A stretch of DNA of 40,110 nt. Origin: Candidatus Latescibacterota bacterium. Lineage in GTDB: Bacteria; Latescibacterota; UBA2968; UBA8231. The position numbers and the translations under genes are program-made. Shown here one piece after another: positions 32,197 to 40,110 of the stretch. The DNA lies in contig RKRN01000084.1 in assembly GCA_007571365.1 (NCBI GenBank), positions 1-40,110 on the forward strand, read 5' to 3'. The notes below the pieces were generated by a model. The model did no database searches. It was not told the DNA's origin and saw only the letters and a list, made by a program, of their open reading frames with translations. The first letter of the stretch is position 1. Each line of letters starts with the position of its first letter.

Positions 32197-33096
32197 GTGA
32201 GCGAAACCATCTCCTACCTCCAGCCGGAAACCATCTCGCGCCTGGCGCGCCTCGACCTGATTGCACGCCTCGTGGTCGAGGGCTTTATCACTGGCCTGCA
32301 CCGCAGCCCGTACCACGGCTTCTCGGTCGAATTTTCTGAGCACCGCCCCTATATGCCGGGCGATCCCCTGCGAGACCTCGATTGGAAGGCGTATGCCAAG
32401 TCGGACCGCCTGTACGTCAAACAGTACGAAGAGGAAACCAATCTCAAAGCCTATCTGCTGCTCGACGTGTCTGGCTCCATGGACTTTGCAGCCGGTGCGC
32501 CGCTGAGCAAATTTCGCTACGCAGCCTCTTTGGCGGCCGCGCTAGCCTACCTCATGCTCAAGCAGCGCGACGCAGTCGGCTTGTTGCTCTATCACCACCA
32601 GACCGAGGCGTACGTGCCGCCGCGCTCCGTGCAAAGCCACCTGCAAGTGCTCCTCAAGACCATTGACCAAGCGAGGCCGCACAACGAGACGAGCATGGCC
32701 CCGGCCTTCCACGACCTCGCCGAGCGCATCCGCCGCCGCGGCCTCGTCATCGTGCTCTCCGATCTACTCGACGCACCCGACCAAGTCCTCCAAGGGCTGC
32801 GCCACTTCCGCCACCTGCGGCACGAAGTGATCGTCTTCCACCTGCTCGACCCGCGCGAACGCGACCTCGCCTTCCGCAACCAGACCCGCTTCTACGACCT
32901 CGAAGCCCCAGACCAAACCCTCACCACCCAGCCCTGGCACATCCAGCACGAATACCGCGCCCTGATGGACGAGCTGATCCAGACCTATCGGCTCGGGTGC
33001 GCCGAGGCCGGCATCGACTACGCCCTGCTCGACACGGCGACCCCCTTTGACGTGGCCCTGTCGCGCTACTTGGCCCAGCGCAAAAAAATGGGCTAA
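32197..33096 (+). CDS. DUF58 protein with a VWA-like fold
   Basis: 299 residues from a GTG start 1 bp after the moxR stop. The DUF58 signature RPYMPGDPLRDLDWKAYAKS lies near residues 50-69, and the VWA metal-ion site LLLDVSGSMDF (DxSxS) near 89-99. VIVLSDLLDAPDQ further on supplies the second acidic loop. There is no membrane segment, so this is a soluble member. DUF58/VWA proteins are the usual partners of MoxR ATPases; the pair is often near DUF4175 and DUF4159 genes, as here. No terminator is visible after it. Confidence 0.9.
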   Translation: MSETISYLQPETISRLARLDLIARLVVEGFITGLHRSPYHGFSVEFSEHRPYMPGDPLRDLDWKAYAKSDRLYVKQYEEETNLKAYLLLDVSGSMDFAAGAPLSKFRYAASLAAALAYLMLKQRDAVGLLLYHHQTEAYVPPRSVQSHLQVLLKTIDQARPHNETSMAPAFHDLAERIRRRGLVIVLSDLLDAPDQVLQGLRHFRHLRHEVIVFHLLDPRERDLAFRNQTRFYDLEAPDQTLTTQPWHIQHEYRALMDELIQTYRLGCAEAGIDYALLDTATPFDVALSRYLAQRKKMG

Positions 33097-33115
33097 TCGC
33101 CGCCCTTCCTGAAAC

Positions 33116-33143
33116 TTGACTTTTTTGTACAGATTCCTAAGTT
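33116..33143 (+). promoter_or_regulatory. Possible promoter of sufB
   Basis: TTGACT (33116-33121), 16-bp spacer, TAAGTT (33138-33143). The -35 box is good and the -10 box is weak. The 79-bp gap between the DUF58 gene and sufB also contains AAGGAG 5 nt before the start. Confidence 0.3.
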
Positions 33144-33175
33144 CTTGAGACCACGCCTAGATACAAGGAGCTGAG

Positions 33176-34639
<1,464 letters not shown>

Positions 34640-34671
34640 ATGAGTCGTTTGTTGCAATAGGAGGTTGAACC

Positions 34672-35712
34672 ATGTCCAGCACCATCGCATATCAAGAGAG
34701 GACCTCGGCCGAAAACACCGCCGAAGCGGTCGGCTTGGCGGCGGAAGCGGCGCCTGTCATCGCGTTGCCCAACGGCGAGCGGTTGGAGTTTCCCGGCTGC
34801 CTCGCCTACCAGATGTCCTTGTCCGAACTGGAAGAGTACGAGGGCCGATATGAGTATTGGTATGGTCCCACCGAAACCCTCATCGTCGTGGCAGACGAGC
34901 CCAGCGTCAGCGGAGATCACGAACTGCCCGCGCCCTATCTGATGCAACTGGTTCAACAAATCGCCGAGGAGTGTGGGGCCCACTTTGTCCCCTTTGGCAC
35001 GGTCGGTATCTGGGGTGCGAATGAAGAGGGCATTCCTCGGATCAGCCTGCGTCCCGATCAGTGCCTCTACTTGCGCCCCCAAGCGGCGCGGCTGCCGGAC
35101 AAAGAGGGGTTGAAGTTGGGCACTCATACCTTGCCGGATGTGGTGTTGGAAGTCGATCACACGACCGACATTCGGCGTGGGAAGTTGCGTCAGTATGAGT
35201 TGTGGGGCTTCCCCGAAGTGTGGGTCGAAGTCCCCGAGGCGTACACGCCCAGTCGGCGTGCGGGTAAGCCTCAATTGACGATCTATGTATTGGAAGGCGG
35301 TCGCTATCGCCAAGCAGAAGCGAGTCGGGCGTTGGCGGGTTGGACAGCGGCGGAAATACACCGGGCACTCAACGAGCGGTTGGGGTGGTCAGCAGAGACG
35401 ATAGCGGCGCTGTTGCGGGTTGCGGGTGCGCTAACGGCGCGTTGGGGAACCGCCGGGCCGGAAGGCACACCGCGCTTGCGGATGCACCGTGAAGCAGGGT
35501 ACGCAGCAGGTCGTGAAGAAGGACGCGAGGAAGGCAAACGAGCTTTGTTGTGTCAGCAAGCGGCACTGCGGTTTAGCGAGGATGTGGCCGAGGATTTGGC
35601 GTCGTTGCTCGCAGCGCTAACGGGTGAAGACCTGACGCATGTGGGTGCTTGGATCGTAACATCCCACAGCGGCGATGAACTGCTCCGCCGAGTGCGAGAG
35701 AGTAGGGCCTAG
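34672..35712 (+). CDS. Uma2-family PD-(D/E)XK endonuclease-like protein
   Basis: 346 residues; AGGAGG precedes the ATG. The core PDVVLEVDHTTDIRRGKLRQ, then YELWGFPEVWVEVPE, is the Uma2/DUF820 pattern (PDlvvEV ... R...Kl..Ye..GvpEyWvvdp), with the Asp, the Glu of LEVD and the downstream Lys as the likely metal site. The N-terminal 50 residues and a C-terminal helical extension of about 120 residues are additions; the tail REAGYAAGREEGREEGKRA is of the charged repeat type also found at the end of Rpn proteins. The gene sits between sufB and the DUF499 gene on the same strand. Substrate and role are unknown; a link to defence or mobile DNA is an inference. Confidence 0.78.
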   Translation: MSSTIAYQERTSAENTAEAVGLAAEAAPVIALPNGERLEFPGCLAYQMSLSELEEYEGRYEYWYGPTETLIVVADEPSVSGDHELPAPYLMQLVQQIAEECGAHFVPFGTVGIWGANEEGIPRISLRPDQCLYLRPQAARLPDKEGLKLGTHTLPDVVLEVDHTTDIRRGKLRQYELWGFPEVWVEVPEAYTPSRRAGKPQLTIYVLEGGRYRQAEASRALAGWTAAEIHRALNERLGWSAETIAALLRVAGALTARWGTAGPEGTPRLRMHREAGYAAGREEGREEGKRALLCQQAALRFSEDVAEDLASLLAALTGEDLTHVGAWIVTSHSGDELLRRVRESRA

Positions 35713-35737
35713 CTTGGCATTGAAATAGAGACACCCT

Positions 35738-38700
35738 GTGAACACGACGATAGACCGCCCCAACCGAGCGGCACTCAACAAGGCCCTGGACATCTACCGC
35801 GACGCCATGCGTCCGTTTATCGTGCGCTGTCTAAAGAAAGTTCGCGGAACGACGGTCGAAGATGCGATAGGCAACGCGCTCAATGACCGACAGGCCGAGC
35901 GGTTCAGACAGAATCTGAGTGAGAACGGGCACGATGCAGGAGCCGCCATAGATATTGGCGACTTTCCCCATATCATCAGCAGAAAATGGAGCCCAGTTTT
36001 TGGGCAGCAGTTCGGCGACGAGCGGAGCATCCAAAGTGCGCTATGGCTGATAAAGGAAGCACGAGATAAAGCGGCTCATCCTAGCCCACAGGACATGGAC
36101 CTTGAGTTTGCCAGAACGCACCTGTTCCACATCGCCGATGTGCTCGGCAAAATCAATGCGCCCGCGCAGAAACAGGCTGTGGAAGCGATCCGCGATCAAC
36201 TCGCCCACGCTTCCAGCCAAGCATCAGCACCGCGCCGGTCCGCAACGCCCGCGGCCCGCCCAACCAGCGATCTTGCTCATTGGCGCACGGTCATTCGCCC
36301 CAACCCGGACGTGGCCTCGGGCACCTTCCAAGAGGCCGAGTTTGCCGCCGATCTCCAACAGGTCCACGATGGCCGCGCCGATGCAACCCAGTACGGCAAT
36401 CCGGTCAGCTTCTTCAATCATACCTATATCACCCCGGGCATCCGCACTCTACTAGTCAACACGTTGCGGCGGCTCAGTGGCAACGGGGGCGATCCAGTGA
36501 TTCAGACCAAAACCGGCTTTGGCGGCGGCAAGACGCACAGCCTCATTGCGCTCTATCATCTAGTGAATAGCACCGCTGCCTTGACCAATCCCAGCCGAAA
36601 TGGTCAATCTGCACAGACGTACAATGAAATCTGCAACATTATGGCCGCGGCCGGGCTGTCGCCCAGCAGCGGCATTCAGGCTCGCGTCTCCGTGCTCGAC
36701 GGCACGTATCTTTCGCCCACCGATGCCGCCCAAACCCCAAATGGCGATCCGCTTAATACGCTGTGGGGCTCGATGGCGTACCAGCTTGGTGGACAGGATG
36801 CCTACGACCTAGTGGGGCAAGCGGCGCGGCAAGGGACCGCGCCCGGCGGTGCTCAGCTCGACCAGCTATTGGCACACGTCGGGCCGTGCGTAATCCTCAT
36901 TGACGAGTTAGTGGCGTACGTGCGCAATGCCGGCGTCGCACAGGACCGCATCTTAACCTTCGTTCAGGCCCTCACGCAAGCCGTCCGCCGCAACAGCCGT
37001 ACGGCCCTCGTAGTAACCCTGCCCGAAAGCAGCACCGAGGCGGGGAGCGAGGTCGCGATGGAAGCCCTCAACCGGCTCGAACATCTGTTGGGGCGCATCG
37101 AGGCCGTGTGGGAGCCCCTTGAGGCGCACGAAGCGTTTGCAGTGGTGCGCCGCCGCCTGTTCGGCGACGATATAGACGAAGCCGCAAGAGATCGCACCTG
37201 CCAAGCCTTCGCCGCCATGTATAGCAGGGGGCGCAACGAGTATCCCCGCGAGGTCGGCGAGCAGCACTATCTCGAGCGGCTGCTCGCCTGCTATCCCATC
37301 CACCCAGAAATTTTCGACCGCCTCTATTCGGATTGGTCTTCTATTGCCCAGTTTCAGCGCACCCGCGGCGTCCTGCGCATGATGGCCCACTGCGTCAGTC
37401 GCCTGTATTTGGCCAACGACGCCTCGCCGCTTATTATGCCGGCTAACCTGCCCTTGAGCGATACGGCACTGGCCAACGAGTTTGTCCGCCTGCTTGGGAG
37501 CCAATGGGGCCCCGTCTTGTCGGAGATAGATGGCAACAACTCCAGGACCGACAACATCGACCGGGCATCCCAGCGGTTTGGCGAGGTTGGCGGAGCTGCG
37601 CGCCGCCTAGCGCGGGCGATTTTCCTCGGCAGTTCCGGCAGCGGGGCTATCAAAGGTATCGACGCCCGGCAAATTCGCCTCGGCGTGGTCCAGCCCAAGC
37701 ACGGGGTCTCGGTGTACAACGAGGCCCTCGGCCAAATTAGCGGCGATCTCTACTACCTGTATAGCAATGAGGGACGGTACTACTTCCACGCCGAGGAAAA
37801 CCTCAACAAGGTCGCCACCGATCGCGCCGCTGCGCTGAGCCGACGCGACATTAACGACCACATCGTCGCGCTGTTGCAAGAGGCGGTTGGTCGCCGCGCA
37901 GACGCTATCGTCTGCCCAGCCGATTCCGCGGCCGTACCCGATGCCGATGTGGTGCGCCTCGTGCTGCTGTCCCCTGAGACGTCGCTGCCGAGCCGCAGCA
38001 GCGAAAACGACGACCTTGGGCCAGCGGTGCAGCTTCTACTACAGTCCTGCGGCGACAACCCCCGCGTCCGCAGAAATACCTTGCTCTTTCTAGCGGCGAG
38101 AAAAGACGAGATGCGGGATCTGAATAATAGAGTTAAGACGTTTATAGCTTGGCATTCCATCGTCAACGGCCAACGCCGCATCGACAACCTCGCCGCCGAC
38201 CGTCTCAAACAGGCGCAGAGCAGTCTCCGGGCGGCCGCAGCAGCCGTGCATACGGCCCTAGTCCGAGCCTACCGCTGGGCTATTGCTCCGGTCCAAGAAA
38301 ATCCACGGCAGGCCGAATATCGCTTGGCCATCTCTCAAATCGACGCCACAGATGGCGAGATTATCAAAAACGCCCTCAGCAAGTTCATCGCCGACGAAGC
38401 CCTCGTAGAACACATTAGCCCGGCGGCACTAGCTACCATGTTGAACCAGTACGTATGGAATAATCCCAATCATCGAGACCACATTGGCATAGACGCCTTG
38501 TGGGACGTGGTGACTAAGTACGTGTACATGCACCGTCTGCGCGGCAGAAACGTCTTGCAACGCTGTATCGAACAAGGCGTCTCCGACGGCACTTTCGGCT
38601 ACGCCGAATCCTACGATGAGGACCAGTACGAGGGGCTGCGCTTCCGCGAGCCGCTGGGTGGCTCGGCGTCCAGTGTAAGCGAGCGCAGCTTGGCGTTGCT

Positions 38701-39082
38701 GGTCAATCCCGAGATGGCGGCACTTGTAAAGGAGGAAGGGGCAACGCCTAGGGAGCCGTCCGCGCAAGCGCTAACGCCGGATGGTATGCCTACCGCTCTA
38801 TCGTCTGCCACCGCAGCAAGTACGACATCGCTCCCAACGCCGCCTAGTCCCAAGCGCATTGTGGCGAGTACGACGGCCGCAGACGACGTATCGCTGGACG
38901 ACTTCAACCTGTTGCGCGAGGAAATCATCCGCACCTTGCGCGACAGCGGCGGCGAGGTTGTCGTCGAAATCACCGTTCGCGCCCACAAGGCCGATGGCTT
39001 TTCCGAGAGCACGACCCGCGCCGTGCGCGAAAACGGCCATCAGTTGGGCGTCCGCGTCCAAGCGGAGGATGCGAGCCGCTAG
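35738..39082 (+). CDS. Swt1-type HEPN domain fused to DUF499 (PglY/BrxC-like) ATPase
   Basis: 1114 residues from a GTG start. Residues about 1-140 match a Swt1-family HEPN domain, with the RNase motif Rx4H in EARDKAAHP (Arg109, His114). An Ala/Pro/Ser-rich linker follows, then the DUF499 ATPase: Walker A TGFGGGKTHSLIAL (Lys265), Walker B CVILIDELVAYVRN (Asp389-Glu390), and a long helical part (IAQFQRTRGVLRMMAHCV). Residues about 1005-1045 are a Ser/Thr/Pro linker before a small C-terminal domain (EVVVEITVRAHKADGF). DUF499 proteins are related to the PglY/BrxC ATPases of BREX systems and usually lie beside DUF1156 methyltransferases, which fits the partial gene at the window end. Confidence 0.85.
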   Translation: MNTTIDRPNRAALNKALDIYRDAMRPFIVRCLKKVRGTTVEDAIGNALNDRQAERFRQNLSENGHDAGAAIDIGDFPHIISRKWSPVFGQQFGDERSIQSALWLIKEARDKAAHPSPQDMDLEFARTHLFHIADVLGKINAPAQKQAVEAIRDQLAHASSQASAPRRSATPAARPTSDLAHWRTVIRPNPDVASGTFQEAEFAADLQQVHDGRADATQYGNPVSFFNHTYITPGIRTLLVNTLRRLSGNGGDPVIQTKTGFGGGKTHSLIALYHLVNSTAALTNPSRNGQSAQTYNEICNIMAAAGLSPSSGIQARVSVLDGTYLSPTDAAQTPNGDPLNTLWGSMAYQLGGQDAYDLVGQAARQGTAPGGAQLDQLLAHVGPCVILIDELVAYVRNAGVAQDRILTFVQALTQAVRRNSRTALVVTLPESSTEAGSEVAMEALNRLEHLLGRIEAVWEPLEAHEAFAVVRRRLFGDDIDEAARDRTCQAFAAMYSRGRNEYPREVGEQHYLERLLACYPIHPEIFDRLYSDWSSIAQFQRTRGVLRMMAHCVSRLYLANDASPLIMPANLPLSDTALANEFVRLLGSQWGPVLSEIDGNNSRTDNIDRASQRFGEVGGAARRLARAIFLGSSGSGAIKGIDARQIRLGVVQPKHGVSVYNEALGQISGDLYYLYSNEGRYYFHAEENLNKVATDRAAALSRRDINDHIVALLQEAVGRRADAIVCPADSAAVPDADVVRLVLLSPETSLPSRSSENDDLGPAVQLLLQSCGDNPRVRRNTLLFLAARKDEMRDLNNRVKTFIAWHSIVNGQRRIDNLAADRLKQAQSSLRAAAAAVHTALVRAYRWAIAPVQENPRQAEYRLAISQIDATDGEIIKNALSKFIADEALVEHISPAALATMLNQYVWNNPNHRDHIGIDALWDVVTKYVYMHRLRGRNVLQRCIEQGVSDGTFGYAESYDEDQYEGLRFREPLGGSASSVSERSLALLVNPEMAALVKEEGATPREPSAQALTPDGMPTALSSATAASTTSLPTPPSPKRIVASTTAADDVSLDDFNLLREEIIRTLRDSGGEVVVEITVRAHKADGFSESTTRAVRENGHQLGVRVQAEDASR

Positions 39083-39128
39083 CGCCCACGCCGCCTCTAT
39101 TGATTCTAACCGCCCGTACTTACCGCTC

Positions 39129-40064
39129 ATGGCTGATTTTGACACCATTTCCAAGCATCTGATCCAAACTTACCCGGCCGACTTCGTCCGCTTCAGCCTC
39201 AAACGCGACGACATTGAAGTCGTTGAAGTCCTCGACGCTGAACAACCTTCGGTCGCGGCCCGCCGCGCCGACAGCCTCATTCGGGCCTACATTGGCGGCG
39301 AGGAGGTCTTAGTCCACACCGAGTTTCAAACTACCAACCCCACCAAGCCGCCCATGCCCCGACGCATGGCCGGTTACATCGGCCGGATCATTGAGCGCTA
39401 CGGCCGGCCGGTATTGGCTCACGTCATCTACCTGCGCCCCGACGCCGGCCGGCGCGATCCGGGCCACTACATACAGGAGCATTCCGGCTACCAAATCGCA
39501 GTGCGCTACAAAGTGATCCGGCTCGTTGAGTTGGCAGGCCAAAGCGTTCTCGCCGCGTCGGCGTGGGGCCTGCTTCCGTTTGCGCCGCTGATGCAGCCGC
39601 CGACTGGGCTGACAGCCGAGGGGTGGTTGCAGCGGTGTGTTCAAGCCGCCCATGAGCTGCCGATGGGTCGGTCTGACAAAGCCGACTTTCTCGCTGGTCT
39701 GACGCTTTTGAGCGGATTGGTGTACCGACCGCAGACCATTAGCACCATCGTTTCCAAGGAGAATCTCATGGATCTCATTCGCGAATCATCCTTTGCTCAA
39801 TACCTCGCGCAACAGGGCATCGAACAGGGTATCGAACAGGGTATCGAACAGGGCATTGAACAGGGCATTGAACAGGGCGAAAAAAAGCGGGCTGTCAAAG
39901 ACATTCTCGACGTGTTGACCCTTCGATTCCAGCCGGCCGCCGCCGCAGTCGCCGACCGTTTGGCCGCTATCGACGACTTGCAGCAACTCGAACAGTTGCT
40001 ACATGCCGCCATACAAGCGGCCAGCCTCGACGAATTCACCGAGCAGTTGGAGGCTGGCCAGTGA
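39129..40064 (+). CDS. Rpn-family PD-(D/E)XK nuclease
   Basis: 311 residues from the ATG at 39129, 46 bp after the DUF499 stop. AARRADSLIRAYIGGEEVLVHTEFQ carries the family active-site pattern (Asp in RRADS, then Glu and Gln in HTEFQ). PMPRRMAGYIGRIIERYG and LRPDAGRRDPGHYIQE are blocks I associate with Rpn/'transposase-like' nucleases abundant in Poribacteria and similar genomes. The C-terminal part has a run of GIEQ repeats (residues about 229-249) and a helical tail. Rpn proteins are DNA endonucleases linked to recombination, and some to phage defence. No ribosome-binding site is evident. It may belong to the DUF499 operon or be a separate insertion. Confidence 0.8.
   Translation: MADFDTISKHLIQTYPADFVRFSLKRDDIEVVEVLDAEQPSVAARRADSLIRAYIGGEEVLVHTEFQTTNPTKPPMPRRMAGYIGRIIERYGRPVLAHVIYLRPDAGRRDPGHYIQEHSGYQIAVRYKVIRLVELAGQSVLAASAWGLLPFAPLMQPPTGLTAEGWLQRCVQAAHELPMGRSDKADFLAGLTLLSGLVYRPQTISTIVSKENLMDLIRESSFAQYLAQQGIEQGIEQGIEQGIEQGIEQGEKKRAVKDILDVLTLRFQPAAAAVADRLAAIDDLQQLEQLLHAAIQAASLDEFTEQLEAGQ
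39813..39872 (+). repeat. Five tandem 12-bp units encoding GIEQ repeats
   Basis: Units of CAGGGYATYGAA at 39813, 39825, 39837, 39849 and 39861, plus a partial sixth. They differ only at two wobble positions. The length keeps the frame, so copy number can change by slippage without breaking the Rpn protein. Confidence 0.9.
40049..40053 (+). promoter_or_regulatory. Ribosome-binding site selecting a GTG start at the window end
   Basis: GGAGG with 7 nt to GTG at 40061. The in-frame ATG at 40070 would be 16 nt away, too far, so GTG is the better start. Confidence 0.55.
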
Positions 40065-40110
40065 ACCTCATGGACCCCATCCGCAAACTCATCGCAGTTG
40101 ACCTGCCGTG
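40061..40110 (+). CDS. Start of a probable DUF1156 DNA methyltransferase gene (truncated by window edge)
   Basis: Only 16 complete codons are visible (MNLMDPIRKLIAVDLP). RKLIAVDLP resembles the KKLIEVxLPL opening of DUF1156-family DNA methyltransferases, whose next residues normally read LxxINxxSxREKSIRxGHPSTLHxWWARRP. The GTG overlaps the Rpn stop (GTGA), so the genes are coupled. DUF1156 proteins are the normal neighbours of DUF499 ATPases, which supports the call, but 16 residues are too few to prove it. Confidence 0.5.
   Translation, partial: MNLMDPIRKLIAVDLP

Noticed and set aside
39813..39878. Tandem repeats as a possible CRISPR array
   Set aside because: 12-bp units directly adjoin without spacers and encode GIEQ repeats in frame.

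Overview
The window is GC-rich bacterial DNA (hand counts on sampled rows give roughly 60-70% G+C in most genes). It carries many secreted proteins with a C-terminal FlgD-like / gliding-type domain (PNPFTPNxDGxND motif), membrane glycosyltransferases fused to TPRs, a DUF6785-type membrane protein, and a MoxR/DUF58/DUF4175 cluster. I infer an uncultured bacterium of the FCB-like or Latescibacterota/Poribacteria-like type. This is a guess from gene content, because no rRNA or other taxonomic marker is present. No rRNA, tRNA or CRISPR was found.

Layout. (1) 1-8.04 kb, minus strand: a probable operon encoding a parvulin-type peptidyl-prolyl isomerase lipoprotein, a 1085-residue secreted discoidin/FlgD-domain protein, an SGNH hydrolase with a TPR, and a CRTAC1-like FG-GAP protein cut by the window edge. 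(2) 8.19-16.27 kb, plus strand: a TMTC-like GT-C glycosyltransferase with TPRs, a secreted CBM9-like protein with a strong terminator, a MITE-like element, a 904-residue probable envelope protein, and a second GT-C/TPR fusion containing a perfect 36-nt palindrome. (3) 16.27-23.8 kb: two further paralogues of the large secreted protein (minus strand), each almost touching a convergent plus-strand membrane-protein gene. A second copy of the MITE-like element and a near-consensus sigma-70 promoter lie between them. (4) 24.0-33.1 kb, plus strand: DUF4175 coiled-coil protein, TPR protein, a protein of the misnamed 'asparagine synthetase B' type, MoxR ATPase and DUF58 protein. This cluster is split at 29.3-31.0 kb by a lower-GC insert carrying a PemK/MazF toxin-antitoxin pair, a HicB-like orphan with a tiny coupled ORF, and a lipoprotein. 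(5) 33.2-40.1 kb, plus strand: sufB without sufC or sufD beside it, then an apparent defence island: a Uma2 nuclease, a Swt1-HEPN/DUF499 ATPase, an Rpn-family nuclease, and the first codons of a protein that looks like a DUF1156 DNA methyltransferase.

How they may work together. The PPIase may help fold the large secreted proteins with which it shares an operon. The two GT-C enzymes could glycosylate envelope material. The MoxR/DUF58/DUF4175 set is a known kind of envelope-associated chaperone cluster of poorly defined function. The terminal island is the best candidate for an under-described system: a DUF1156-DUF499 methylase/ATPase pair with an HEPN domain, bracketed by PD-(D/E)XK nucleases. 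Other leads are a pair of MITE-like elements with clear target-site duplications, an eight-copy short peptide repeat in the 1085-residue secreted protein, and a duplicated four-cysteine module in its paralogue.
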